64,000 nucleotides of DNA from NCBI RefSeq assembly GCF_007018905.1, contig NZ_CP041402.1, positions 4,328,001 through 4,392,000 on the forward strand, read 5' to 3'. Below are positions 47,167 through 55,889 of this stretch, in pieces. The DNA comes from Tardiphaga sp. vice304 (lineage in GTDB: Bacteria > Pseudomonadota > Alphaproteobacteria > Rhizobiales > Xanthobacteraceae). Position 1 is the stretch's first letter; the number at the start of each line of letters is the position of its first letter. Below the pieces are notes generated by a model. The model ran no database searches, was not told the origin of the DNA, and was given only the letters and a program-made list of their open reading frames with translations. Both the position numbers and the translations under genes were made by a program.

Positions 47167-48526
47167 GGTCGTGTCCGTTGGTCTTGGTTTACTTTGGTTG
47201 TCTGGCATTGGCTTCTTGGTGCATTACGGTTTATTCGATCCGGCCAAGCTGTGGAATCCAAAGATCTGGGCGAAGATATCGATTGTGGTGATCCTCACGA
47301 TCAACGGAGTCTTCGTCCACAGCTATGTGTTACCAGCTCTTCGTGACCAGATGGGCAGAAGTCTTTTCGAAGGGATTTCGCGATCCCAAAGATCGTTTTT
47401 GTTGTCGTCTGGAGCGGTTTCTGCAATTTCATGGTATGTGCCACTGATGCTGGGGGCATTCCCCCAGTTTAATTTCATTGTACCTGCTTGGGTGATCCTC
47501 GTTGGCTACTTCGTCATCGTCGCAAGCGCTGCGGTTGCAGCCCAGGCGGCGGTGGCGATCATGTTTGGCGAGTTATCGCTAAGACGGGTTCTGGAGCGGC
47601 GTCGGGTACTTTTGTGGCGTGCGGCATTCCCGGCAAGCTTGGCGTTGATTGCAATTCCCTTCAGTTTGGACCAAATCGGCTTCTTTGAGCGCGTGTGGGG
47701 TCGAGGCAAGGTTCAATCCGCCCCTGTGACCGAGGCACTTATCTCTAAAGCTGCTAATTCGGGTCCGCTGTCTTTGGTTCAGAGCACGGCTGCGGCATGG
47801 CAACAGTCGCCAACGCCCAAAGTAGACGATGCTCGTGAGTTCACGAACCAAGACGGTCCATCCGCGGCCGAGATGACAGAAGCGGCGCCGGGCGCTGGCG
47901 GCAGCGCTTTAGGTAACGATCTTATTGTGACCTCAAACATCTCAAATATGAAGTCTAACCAAGGGCAATCGCTCCCTGACCATGTTCAACGAGCAACCTC
48001 AAGCTTAATTAATGCGACGCCGCTTGACGGCTCCGGCAATGCCTCAGAATCTTTGGGAGGTGCCCGTTTAGAGTTTGCGTCAGTCTCCGGATTATGGGCT
48101 GTCGACAGCACCGCGTGCGCTCGAGGTTTCAGCGAAAATGACCTGCACACCGTGATCGATACGGCAGGCGCTTCGGCGGGAGACACCTCATGCAGGTTCA
48201 AGAATATCAGCCAAACGAGTGCGGGCAACTGGGCGATAGCGGGTAAATGTACCGATACCCGGACCCGATGGAAATCTGACATACGACTGACGTTGTCAGG
48301 ACAAAAGCTACGATGGAGTAGTCAAAAGGGTACACAGACTTACGTTCGCTGCCAATTGCGATCGCGGCAGTTTGCGTTTTCCCATCAAACGTTCTAGCTC
48401 CGCAAAAGAAAGTCGACGCATGTAATCGGGGCCGCTCATTGCCGGGAGGCCCTGGGATACGCAAGGCTCACAGCGTGACGGCAAATGACCTGGCCCTGCC
48501 GATTTCCTCCAGTTGAAGCGTTGAAG

Positions 48527-48829
48527 TTAGAGTCCGGCCTTCTGAGGGAAAGACAGATGAAGCGAACCTCGCTGCCACGCACTTTGCGGATCACAGAAGT
48601 CGACCTGCACGCTAGCATCGATTCTCAAACGGGTGTGCTGTGCCATCTCGGCTCCCTGATCACAGGTCAGCAAGCGACGGAGTTGTTCAAGCAAAGTTAC
48701 GATGGTACGCGCGATGGCGTCGCGAACAGCCTCCGCGCCATGACCGGCGAGAGCCGGTCGGTTCTTCACCCGTTGCTCACTGCCGTGTCCCGGCAGGCGG
48801 GGAAGATGCAGCAGCATGTTGAGCCCCAT
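48527..48829 (-). pseudogene. IS30-family transposase fragment
   Basis: Minus-strand sequence with GHGAEAVRDAIARTIVTLLE, LRRLLTCDQGAEMAQHTRLR and VQVDFCDPQSAWQRGS: the second Asp region of IS30 transposases (TWDRG..EM in intact proteins) and the CDPxSPWQRG motif. After RGS the frame diverges from the expected ENTNGLLRQY, so the end is frameshifted or deleted, and the N-terminal two thirds are absent. Confidence 0.75.
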
Positions 48830-48835
48830 TTAGAA

Positions 48836-49093
48836 ACTCCAGTTGAGAGCCTGCTTGCCGACTAGGCGCTCGAGTGCAGCGATGCGCGCTTCGTAGGTCT
48901 CGAGCAGCCTGGCTGAAGCGTCGTCCGCTTCGAGCGCGCCTACCTGATACTTTTAGATCCAGATGCGGATCAAGTTATGGGAAACATTACGCCGCTTGGC
49001 GAGCCCGTGCAGCGTCTCGCCGCCCAAATACTCTTGCGACACCTGACGTTTAAACTCGACGCTGTGGGTTCGGTGCTTTCTCATGGCCTTCAT
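48836..49093 (-). pseudogene. IS3-family OrfA with internal stop
   Basis: Reading the minus strand from an ATG near 49093: MRKHRTHSVEFKRQVSQEYL, GGETLHGLAKRRNVSHNLIR, then an in-frame TAA directly after IRIWI, and onward KYQVGALEADDASARLLETY and ALERLVGKQAL. This is the helix-turn-helix plus leucine-zipper layout of IS3 OrfA proteins. The stop kills it; the partner OrfB fragment lies just upstream on the same strand. Confidence 0.75.
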
Positions 49094-49134
49094 CCTCTGA
49101 AAGCCCTGCCGTCTGGTCAGTTACTGAAATCCAA

Positions 49135-49400
49135 CCTGTCCACCTTGGAGGGCCCACTCCAATCGGCGACCCAGAGCTGATCGGGTCCATCAAGCGCTAA
49201 GGTTTTGGCAAGGTTGGGAAAGATCGGTTGGTCGTGGTCGCTATCCGTCGTTTTCGTGAAGTGGCGCCGCATTCTGGGCTGGATGTCATGCTCGCGCATG
49301 AGACGGCGGACCTTCTTGCGATTGACGACCATGCCTTGCTGCCTGCGGACGGCCTGGACGCGGCGCCAACCATAGTGCTCGAACTCGTCGCAGATTGCAG
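49135..49400 (-). pseudogene. IS3-family OrfB N-terminal fragment
   Basis: Minus-strand sequence ICDEFEHYGWRRVQAVRRQQ, VNRKKVRRLMREHDIQPRMR and LALDGPDQLWVADW. In intact OrfB proteins this leads into the DIT(Y) catalytic Asp box, which is lost here since the frame turns to unrelated residues after VAD. Truncated at both sides. Confidence 0.75.
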
Positions 49401-49440
49401 TAATTTATGCAACGATACGGTTGGGCGCCGATAGGCGTCA

Positions 49441-49725
49441 ATGTTCGGAGCTAATACACACCGTCCGATTGGTGGCAACCGGCCCTATGCACTGGCTCGC
49501 CAGCGGGACGGGCTGCTGAAGCGCCTCGCCGATCAACCTGACGTGACGCTGCGAGCGCTGGTGGCGGAGCTTGCCGCACGCGGCATCAAGGTGAGCTACT
49601 ACGCGGTGTGGCACTTCTTCGAGCATTAAGGCATCAGCTTCAAAAAAAGCCTTCCCGCCAGCGAGCAGGATCGGCCGGACGTGGCAAGGCGACGGGCGCG
49701 GTGGAAGCGCCTGCAACACAAGTTC
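49441..49725 (+). pseudogene. IS630-family transposase fragment with stop
   Basis: Plus-strand frame with DGLLKRLADQPDVTLRALVA and GIKVSYYAVWHFFEH, then TAA where a Glu codon is expected, and on to GISFKKSLPASEQDRPDVAR and RRARWKRLQHK. This is the linker between the helix-turn-helix and catalytic domain of IS630-type transposases; the catalytic domain itself (FIDET) is gone. Confidence 0.75.
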
Positions 49726-49741
49726 TATGTAAGCGTCGTCC

Positions 49742-49909
49742 TTAGGCCACGGCTCTAAGTTCTTGCGTTCGGTAAGTCCACGGCAATAGCGCGTCGATAT
49801 CGCGGTTGGGGTGACCGTTGGCGATCCTTGCTAGAACATCTGTGAGATAACAGAGCGAATCGACCTCGTTGAGTTTGCAAGTCTCAATCAGCGAGGCGAT
49901 TGTGGCCCA
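49742..49909 (-). pseudogene. IS66-family transposase C-terminal fragment
   Basis: Minus-strand translation WATIASLIETCKLNEVDSLC, YLTDVLARIANGHPNRDIDA, LLPWTYRTQELRAVA ending at a TAA at 49742-49744. This is the conserved C-terminal tail of IS66 TnpC proteins. The rest is replaced at 49910 by a short inverted-repeat unit. Confidence 0.75.
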
Positions 49910-49911
49910 GT

Positions 49912-50102
49912 GTGTGAATCAGCACGGTCCAAGGACCCCGCCAGATTTTTCCTGAACGCATTGATTGGATAAACGAATTTGATCGGTCATAGGGGTCCCG
50001 ATCGGCGCCGATTGGGACCCCACCTCGAACCGATTTTCTCGATTTTCTTCAAAGCATTACTGCTTCCGCGTAGAGGGGTCCGACTCCGGTGCTGATTCAC
50101 AC
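49912..50102. mobile_element. MITE-like inverted-repeat unit with central hairpin
   Basis: A 191-bp unit bounded by the exact 14-bp inverted repeat GTGTGAATCAGCAC (49912-49925) and its complement (50089-50102). In the middle, 49992-50021 forms a loopless 30-bp palindrome of two 15-bp arms (GGGGTCCCGATCGGC and complement) with one mismatch. No coding frame is evident. It looks like a collapsed insertion sequence that kept only its ends. Confidence 0.6.
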
Positions 50103-50261
50103 GCAGGAGCGCGCAGCCGCTACAATTTGACAGGAAAAGCAGAGTGAGAGGGGGCTAACAATCGATGCTCTGAAGCAGCGAAGTTCAAGGAGTGTGATTA
50201 TCTAAATACTAACCCCTTGGTGGTACGTATCTCCCGCATGGCGCAGTGGGGAATTTACTGC

Positions 50262-50292
50262 GACAGGGCGCAGCATGGTGTGGCGCCCTGTC
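50262..50292 (+). promoter_or_regulatory. strong hairpin in the TadG-like leader
   Basis: GACAGGGCGC and GCGCCCTGTC are exact complements separated by 11 bases, followed by AAATTG, 27 bases before the ATG at 50320. It could be an attenuator, an mRNA-stabilising element or a weak terminator of an upstream transcript. Confidence 0.5.
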
Positions 50293-50319
50293 AAATTGCG
50301 ACCGGCAAGGGCGTGAATT

Positions 50320-51753
50320 ATGCAGACAGGTTTGGTGCAGCTGTTGAGCCGGTTTCGTAGGGATGAGCGCGGTAGCATTGCGCTGCTCTACGGCATCACG
50401 GTCGTGCCTCTGATCATAACCATCGGATGCGCCGTAGATTACACCCGCGCCGCAAGCGCCCGCGCAGCATTGCAGGGCGCCGCGGATGCGGCCGGCGTTG
50501 CTGCCGTTTCGGCAAAATCGCCGGGTTTCTTGGCCGCGCAAGCTATGACGTCCGACGGCCAGGTCAGTTCGGGCGTGACCGACGCGACACAATTTTTCAA
50601 TGGCCGGACGTCTACGATCGGAGGCGTCAGCAACCTTTCCCCCACTATCACCGTGGTGAAGGACGGCAAGGTCGTAAAGTCCACAGTCGCTTTCACTGCC
50701 AAAGTGGCAACCACCTTCATGGGGATCGCCGGCTGGAGCAGCATGACCGTCTCAGGCAGTTCGAGTTCCGAGGCGTCGCTGCCGACATTTCTTGATTTTT
50801 ACCTGATGCTCGACGTGTCCGGCTCGATGGGGCTGCCCTCGACCAATGCCGAACAGACCCGGCTGGCCGCTATCAACCCGGACAACTACAAATCCTATCC
50901 AAACGGTTGCACCTTTGCCTGCCACTTCACCGCCAACAATGCCTGTTCGGACTCTGATCAGAAGTATTCGACCGGCGGCAAGTGCATGGGGTTCCCGTTG
51001 TCGCGGACGGCGGGAAACTCCGGAAACTCGCCGGTTGGGGCATGTTCCACGCCGGGCACCAGCGCCTGTATCCAGTTGCGCGCGGACGCCGTCGGCTATG
51101 CCGTGCAGCAACTACTTATCACCGCCAACACCACGGCAAAAGTGGCGAACCAATTCCGGATTGGGCTTTATCCCTACATCCAGAAACTGTACGCCTATTT
51201 TGCACTGACCAGCGCCATCTCAGGATCGGCGACGAATTCAAGCACCATCAACTATGCCGCGGCCAATCTGGCGACGCTGCTGGATACCGGGCAGAACGCT
51301 ACGCTCGGCTCGGGCGGCACGCATTTCGAAAATGCATTTCCGACGATGAACTCGCTGGTCACCAGCGTAGGCACCGGCTCAACCGCGACCGACACGCTGC
51401 CCTTCGTTTTCCTAGTGACCGATGGCGCGCAGAACAACCAGACCCAATGGGGCGGGGGATGGGCGGGCGACAATCACGCCACTGTGGTAGACAAGAATCT
51501 TTGCAACGCCATGAAGACGCGCGGAATTACGATATCGGTACTTTATATTCCATATCAGCCGATCCAAAACCCGACCAGCTTCGGCAACAATGAAGACTAT
51601 TACGTCAACGCGATCATCCCGAACATCCCGACCGCTTTGTCGCAATGCGCCTCGCCTGGATTCTTTTTCACCGCTAATACCCCGGACGATATCACGACCG
51701 CTTTGAACAAGATGTTCCAGCAGGCGCTCGTATCGGCACATATCACCAATTGA
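50320..51753 (+). CDS. TadG-like pilus-associated protein with von Willebrand A domain
   Basis: Predicted 477-aa envelope protein. Residues 18-41 (GSIALLYGITVVPLIITIG) are the TadE/TadG-type N-terminal membrane anchor following RRDERG. A von Willebrand A domain begins near 158 with LMLDVSGSMG (Asp165-x-Ser167-x-Ser169, the metal-ion-dependent adhesion site), is interrupted by a Cys-rich insert (GCTFACHFTANNAC), and closes with FVFLVTDGAQ. Start after AAGGG. TadG proteins belong to tight-adherence (Flp) pilus loci; a Flp pilin gene is 4 kb downstream but the assembly genes are not in the window. Confidence 0.85.
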   Translation: MQTGLVQLLSRFRRDERGSIALLYGITVVPLIITIGCAVDYTRAASARAALQGAADAAGVAAVSAKSPGFLAAQAMTSDGQVSSGVTDATQFFNGRTSTIGGVSNLSPTITVVKDGKVVKSTVAFTAKVATTFMGIAGWSSMTVSGSSSSEASLPTFLDFYLMLDVSGSMGLPSTNAEQTRLAAINPDNYKSYPNGCTFACHFTANNACSDSDQKYSTGGKCMGFPLSRTAGNSGNSPVGACSTPGTSACIQLRADAVGYAVQQLLITANTTAKVANQFRIGLYPYIQKLYAYFALTSAISGSATNSSTINYAAANLATLLDTGQNATLGSGGTHFENAFPTMNSLVTSVGTGSTATDTLPFVFLVTDGAQNNQTQWGGGWAGDNHATVVDKNLCNAMKTRGITISVLYIPYQPIQNPTSFGNNEDYYVNAIIPNIPTALSQCASPGFFFTANTPDDITTALNKMFQQALVSAHITN

Positions 51754-51859
51754 GGAGCGAGCTCCGTTGAACCAACAGCATTTAATATTTATTTCGAAAG
51801 TATTAGTATTATTTTGCAAACCAAGCGACGGACGGTTCGACAGCCTGTTGTGAGACCGC

Positions 51860-52087
51860 ATGATTGAGAAGTCTGAAGACGATATTTCTGAAGAGTGCTT
51901 GCGCCTTCTGAAACTTAATAAGATAACGCGGTTCATAAACCACGTGTCAATTGTTCCGATCGGACCTAGCGGCACGCCAGACAACTGGACGTATGGCGTT
52001 CTTGATCCGAATTCAGAAAACAGTTCAGCTCAGGATGCACGCAGAATTATATTAGAGGTTGCGAGCCGGTGGCGCCTGAAGGACTGA
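51860..52087 (+). CDS. small hypothetical protein
   Basis: Possible 75-aa acidic/basic mixed protein (starts MIEKSEDDISEECLRLLKLN) with no recognised domain. The ribosome site is weak. Amino-acid composition is ordinary and the frame is not the shadow of another gene, so I keep it with low confidence. Confidence 0.4.
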   Translation: MIEKSEDDISEECLRLLKLNKITRFINHVSIVPIGPSGTPDNWTYGVLDPNSENSSAQDARRIILEVASRWRLKD

Positions 52088-52169
52088 AAGATGAAGCGTG
52101 AGGTGCGAGCGCTCCTGAGCAGTAAGCGAGTGCCACATGGACATCCTCTGGGCAGGCTGCATCTCGAAA

Positions 52170-52203
52170 AATGCAGAAAAATGGCCCCGATTAAGGGGCC
52201 ATT
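52170..52203 (-). terminator. rho-independent terminator of the exported-protein gene
   Basis: AATGGCCCC (52180-52188) and GGGGCCATT (52195-52203) form a 9-bp stem with a 6-base loop; read on the minus strand it is followed by a T-rich run. It lies 5 bases after the stop of the gene ending at 52208. Confidence 0.8.
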
Positions 52204-52207
52204 CAAA

Positions 52208-52588
52208 TCAATCCTCGTCGTTCACCTCGTAAACCTGAATAATCCGACGAGTGTGCGGTTGAAACACGACAGCCCTACGGTTCACGACGTCGTAATGGTA
52301 TCCTTCAACTCCGTACTGACGCGGCAATTCTCGCGATCCATGCGGGCCATATCCAAAACGCTGCCCGGGCGATAGATTACCATAATATTCGTATGACCGT
52401 GGACGTTCACGATCCCGGTAGATGTATTCACGAGCAGGCTCTCGTTGCTCGACGGGTATCGACGAAGCCACGATCGCACCAATGACCGCGCCTGCGATAG
52501 CCGCACCGGCACGATCATCCGCTTTTGCAAGCCCGGGCATTAGCAGCAATGCTGCGGCCGCAGCGACATTCAAAACGTTTAGTCTCAT
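52208..52588 (-). CDS. exported small protein, glycine-zipper-like
   Basis: Predicted 126-aa exported protein; start at 52588 after GAGGATT. Signal peptide (residues 1-23, ending AKA) followed by AGAAIAGAVIGAIVASSIP, a glycine-zipper-like membrane-interacting stretch, and a Tyr/Arg-rich C-terminal part with RDRERPRSYEYYG and YGVEGYHYDVVNRRAVV. Unknown function; similar small envelope proteins are common in Bradyrhizobium. A terminator closes the unit. Confidence 0.65.
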   Translation of the reverse strand: MRLNVLNVAAAAALLLMPGLAKADDRAGAAIAGAVIGAIVASSIPVEQREPAREYIYRDRERPRSYEYYGNLSPGQRFGYGPHGSRELPRQYGVEGYHYDVVNRRAVVFQPHTRRIIQVYEVNDED

Positions 52589-52873
52589 AGCCAATCCTCG
52601 CGCTACAATCTGTCAGCCCGCGAGACACTGGGTCAGGATAGTTAACGAAGCGTCAAAATCTCCACGAAGTGATCTTCGTGCGCATCTGCAAACTAGATTT
52701 TACCGACAGCCATCCCTCCGGGCAATCGACCGTGCTGCGCATGCTCGCTGTTGAGCGATGATTGGCTGGCTCTTCCCAATGGATACGGGGCATCACTGCT
52801 GGCGGACCGGCGGCGCTGCTGGCGCCAGACCTGTAGGCTTTATCACCTCTCCAGCCCGCGTTTCCGGCACCAG

Positions 52874-53110
52874 TTAACCTAGATATACCAAGACGTTGGC
52901 GTGAGGCAGATTGCCCATGGCGGGCGACTCTGACCACTTCCACATGTGGCCTGTTCGATTATCCAGGACCACTACGCTATCAATGGTGCTATTTGGCAGC
53001 TTGTTTAAGACCACCATTTGATATCGGTTGGCTGCCGCGTCTTGAGCGCTGGCTTCCGCGGCCAGGACCAGGACTGAGCAGCACGCAGCCGCAAAGTGAG
53101 CTAATTGCAT
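52874..53110 (-). CDS. small secreted hypothetical protein
   Basis: Predicted 78-aa protein with signal peptide (MQLAHFAAACCSVLVLAAEA, cleavage after ASA) and a short mature part LNKLPNSTIDSVVVLDNRTG and HMWKWSE. Start at 53110 about 9 bases after AGGG. No family recognised. Confidence 0.5.
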   Translation of the reverse strand: MQLAHFAAACCSVLVLAAEASAQDAAANRYQMVVLNKLPNSTIDSVVVLDNRTGHMWKWSESPAMGNLPHANVLVYLG

Positions 53111-53183
53111 TGATTTCTGCCCTAGGTCGGAATGCATGTGAAAAGTTTGGATGTATTAATTTGTGGCATTCTTGACGGCAAAA

Positions 53184-54059
53184 CTACCCTCCAATAGACG
53201 GGGCTGGCAGCGACCGAGGTGCGAGATCCGATATATAGAGTTTTTCAAGCTCCCCCGCTTTTAGCTGCGCCTTGCCACGAACGCACAACCACCTCTGATT
53301 ATCTAACGCCGTTGAATACGGGTTCTTCGCAACTTGAGCGATCGGATCTGTTATCTCGCCGGTGATGCGATCATCGATATGGTCCCTCATCGAAAGTTTG
53401 CACGAGCGATTCCGGAAGTCGAACTCCGAGATCAATATCTCAAAATCCTGTGCATCAGTTATCTCGACCTCTTCCGGCGCGTCGATTGCCTCTCTCATCG
53501 AAGCGTCAATTGTCACGGAGCCGAAAGCAGGGTCCCCAATGCGCGCACTGCTGCAGCTCTGGCCAACGGGCGCTACAAACATCCTGATAGCTGGTCTCTG
53601 CGAGGTCGCAAGCCGCTCCATTGCTTCGATAGCCGTTCGTGGCGTGTGACCCATTTCCTCAAGGAATTTGATCGCAATGTCGCGCGACATATCGGCCTCC
53701 TTTGTACGCCCAGCAACCGTCGATATCGCATAATTGACGATTGCTGTAACTGCCTTCGTGGCCGCGGCGGTCGCGGCCTCCTTAATAATAGGAAACATTG
53801 GAGCGACGGCAGGCACAAGCACTGTCGTGATTATAGCCGGGATCTCCCAGCAATGAGCTTCGGGTTGCCCCGCTAGGACTCGGACGGACATCGATTTCGT
53901 TTTTTTAGCAAACTGCCCCGTCATCACGATCGAGCCCGCGCTGCCGAGAAGTTTAGAGGCGCCCTGAATCGACTGCCCCAGTAAGCCAAGGTCAATTACA
54001 TGCCCATCGGCGTCCATCCCGTCATATCGAATGACAACCGGCAGAAAATCATGCTGCAT
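53184..54059 (-). CDS. hypothetical protein with hydrophobic central segment
   Basis: Predicted 291-aa protein; start at ATG 54059 after GGGGAGAGC. Residues 1-70 (IRYDGMDADGHVIDLGLLGQ, SIQGASKLLGS) look like a small alpha/beta domain; a hydrophobic stretch around 80-130 (AIITTVLVPAVAPMFPIIKE and AATAAATKAVTAIVNYAIS) may insert in a membrane; the C-terminal half (ISEFDFRNRSCKLSMRDHID, LDNQRWLCVRGKAQLKAGEL) is soluble. I do not recognise the family. The whole resembles phage- or island-borne proteins with uncertain role. Confidence 0.65.
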   Translation of the reverse strand: MQHDFLPVVIRYDGMDADGHVIDLGLLGQSIQGASKLLGSAGSIVMTGQFAKKTKSMSVRVLAGQPEAHCWEIPAIITTVLVPAVAPMFPIIKEAATAAATKAVTAIVNYAISTVAGRTKEADMSRDIAIKFLEEMGHTPRTAIEAMERLATSQRPAIRMFVAPVGQSCSSARIGDPAFGSVTIDASMREAIDAPEEVEITDAQDFEILISEFDFRNRSCKLSMRDHIDDRITGEITDPIAQVAKNPYSTALDNQRWLCVRGKAQLKAGELEKLYISDLAPRSLPAPSIGG

Positions 54060-54172
54060 AGCGCTCTCCCCACACGAGAAACGCTGTCGCTCAACTGAAA
54101 ATTGCGCCACTCCAAGGTTTAAAGCTTGGTTAACGGACGAGCCGCGCTCTTGGGCAATGGCCGTGCAGACGC

Positions 54173-54451
54173 TCAGACCCGATAGATTGCGCTGAAAATC
54201 AATTGCCGAGCCTCATCCCGCGTCATGCCAACAGTCAAAGCTTGGAACTTTTCTCTGATCGCTTCCTGACATTCGTCCCGGGTAGGCTTCGTCCCTCGGC
54301 AGGCCTCCGGCATCGTCTGGCCCGGAAACGAGACCTCCCAGGACCATTCGTCTCCGAATTTCCGGATCGTCCCGACAATCAGGCCGTCGGCCTTCACCCG
54401 GTAGGTCGGGATATCGAATGCTTTATCGAACTTGATGATCCACTTCCACAT
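54173..54451 (-). CDS. small hypothetical protein
   Basis: Predicted 92-aa soluble protein (MWKWIIKFDKAFDIPTYRVK ... GDEWSWEVSFPGQTMPEACR) with three tryptophans in the first half. No recognised domain. It is 17 bases after the stop of the XRE-type regulator gene, so probably co-transcribed with it. Confidence 0.6.
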   Translation of the reverse strand: MWKWIIKFDKAFDIPTYRVKADGLIVGTIRKFGDEWSWEVSFPGQTMPEACRGTKPTRDECQEAIREKFQALTVGMTRDEARQLIFSAIYRV

Positions 54452-54468
54452 TACAAGCCAAATCCGGC

Positions 54469-54852
54469 TTAACGGGTGCGAAGAGCCTGAGCCAGGCTGA
54501 CGACCGCTTGGCGAACCGAGGGGTCTTTGATCGCCAGCATCGCTTCGATGAGGTCAACGCCGACCTTAGTGGAGACAAATCGCGAGATCGGCGTGCTCTT
54601 GGACTTACTGTCCCCGTCGACGCCGTCCAATATCGATACGGCGTTCGTGCCCAGCACTTCTGCTATTTCCGATAGACGGACTGCGCTGGTGCGGTTCACG
54701 CCCTTCTCGTACTTTTGAACCTGTTGAAACGAGATTCCAAGGTGCGAACCAAGCTCTTCTTGGCTCATTCCGATGGCCAGGCGCTGGGTCCGAATTCGCT
54801 CGCCTATGGCTTTGTCCTTGTCGCCCACCATGCGCGGCTTTATCGTGGTCAT
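54469..54852 (-). CDS. XRE-family helix-turn-helix regulator
   Basis: Predicted 127-aa regulator; start at ATG 54852 after GAGAGGC. The helix-turn-helix domain spans about residues 18-72: RIRTQRLAIGMSQEELGSHL, GISFQQVQKYEKGVNRTSAV, RLSEIAEVLG. The C-terminal 50 residues end VRQAVVSLAQALRTR. This type is common in rhizobial genomes, often in islands. Confidence 0.85.
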   Translation of the reverse strand: MTTIKPRMVGDKDKAIGERIRTQRLAIGMSQEELGSHLGISFQQVQKYEKGVNRTSAVRLSEIAEVLGTNAVSILDGVDGDSKSKSTPISRFVSTKVGVDLIEAMLAIKDPSVRQAVVSLAQALRTR

Positions 54853-54988
54853 CGGGGCCTCTCGATGGAATTCCAAGCGGAAGATCTACCACACTATACC
54901 GCAAGCACAACGGGAAGCAGTCAGGAACGAATCGGAGAAATTGAACTTGAATCCGCCGTTCAGTTGCGTCGCGTTCCGGAGTTGCGTC

Positions 54989-55282
54989 ATGTCCTGGGAT
55001 CTCAAGTTTCCCGCACCCATAGCCGTGCCGCGCGGGAAGCCGCTGGTCACGCTGCGCGACGCCGCCTCCTATATCACCACCCTTCCCGCCGCTACGCAAC
55101 AGGAGCGAGCCTAGCAGAGCGCCGTGCATGTCCTGCTGCAGGCGGCCGACCACGAAGGGTCGATTGAGTTCGCCCGGCTCGGGGTCGTCCAGGCGCTATA
55201 TCCGAAGCCGGAGCCGATCTACCACTCGATCAAGAAGGATCCGGTCTGGCGCAACACCCGCAAGTTGGTGAGGGACCCGTGA
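54989..55282 (+). pseudogene. hypothetical protein with internal amber codon
   Basis: A 98-codon frame begins MSWDLKFPAPIAVPRGKPLV, continues TLRDAASYITTLPAATQQER, then has a TAG at 55112-55114, and carries on HVLLQAADHEGSIEFARLGV to LVRDP and TGA. A tryptophan codon (TGG) at that position would restore it and suits the ERAW context. The stop overlaps the start of the next gene. Confidence 0.6.
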
Positions 55283-55548
55283 AGATCGACGATCAGGAGA
55301 CGGTCATCGTCGCGATCGAGCTCGCCCGGCGAATTCTCGGAAAATATGTCGAGCCTGGGCCGCGAGACGCCGCAGCGACCGTGCAGCGGCTGCTGGAATT
55401 GCTGGACGACAACGACCTGATCAAGGCGCTCCACCACCTGAAGCGCCGCCAGACCATCCGGCTTGTCGACTGGCCAAAAACAGAAAAGCCACCACAATTT
55501 CATGCGGCGGCCCCCGACTTCGCTGTCTGGCCCACGGTTCAGCTATGA
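55279..55548 (+). CDS. small hypothetical protein
   Basis: Predicted 89-aa protein starting at GTG 55279, overlapping the preceding stop by 4 bases. Helical composition (IELARRILGKYVEP, VQRLLELLDDNDLIKALHHL) with a proline-rich tail. The coupling with the broken gene upstream suggests the two were a functional pair. Family not recognised. Confidence 0.5.
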   Translation: MKIDDQETVIVAIELARRILGKYVEPGPRDAAATVQRLLELLDDNDLIKALHHLKRRQTIRLVDWPKTEKPPQFHAAAPDFAVWPTVQL

Positions 55549-55570
55549 GCCGCATAGGCTACCGGGCTGT

Positions 55571-55715
55571 TTACTCGAGCCTAACCCGCGCCGTGCCGCC
55601 CATCCCGATCGAGCTCGCCGCAGCGCGTGACAGGTCGATGCACCGACCGCGCACGAAGGGTCCGCGGTCGTCAATGCGGACCGCGATCGACCGGTCTTTG
55701 AGAACTTTTAAGATC
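55571..55715 (-). pseudogene. RlpA-like lytic transglycosylase, C-terminal scrap
   Basis: Minus-strand codons read KDRSIAVRIDDRGPFVRGRC then IDLSRAAASSIGMGGTARVR and LE-stop. This is the double-psi beta-barrel end of RlpA/expansin-like proteins, where DRGPF and DLS are the conserved motifs. The N-terminal part is missing. Confidence 0.65.
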
Positions 55716-55765
55716 TGACTGCCATCTTAATTCTGCGGACCTCCTACTCACACCGCAAACCAGAG

Positions 55766-55800
55766 AGCCCGCCGATTTCTCACCGACGGGCTTTTCATTT
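55766..55800 (+). terminator. probable rho-independent terminator
   Basis: AGCCCG (55766-55771) pairs with CGGGCT (55787-55792), followed by TTTCATTT. It may end plus-strand transcription from the small genes upstream and insulates the Flp pilin gene at 55890. Confidence 0.55.
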
Positions 55801-55889
55801 CCAGTGCTGCCGCAAAATGCCGGCCCGGCTCGCCCAATTTCACCTCGCGGATTAATATACCAAAAACTTTTGTGAGGCAGGGTCTCGCT

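Larger units (their letters stand above)
46014..48397 (+). pseudogene. multi-pass membrane protein with C-terminal cysteine domain, split by an IS5-family element
   Basis: Left piece 46014-46226 encodes MDISGGRSMQSILAHFF and the first membrane segment; the right piece from 47165 continues with KVVSVGLGLLWLSGIGF and about five further membrane segments (to residue region AAQAAVAIMFGEL). A soluble region follows with SGLWAVDSTACARGF, FKNISQTSAGNW and TYVRCQ. Joining 46226 directly to 47165 restores one frame. The intact protein would be about 480 residues; the membrane part resembles DUF2269-like integral proteins loosely, and the function is unknown. Codon use is noticeably more AT-rich than the catabolic genes. 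Confidence 0.75.

Noticed and set aside
46484..48397. A single 637-codon plus-strand gene
   Set aside because: Its first 220 codons run antisense through the IS5 transposase; the real gene starts at 46014 and is interrupted.
48485..48865. Plus-strand 126-aa protein
   Set aside because: It is the shadow of an IS30 transposase fragment clearly readable on the minus strand.
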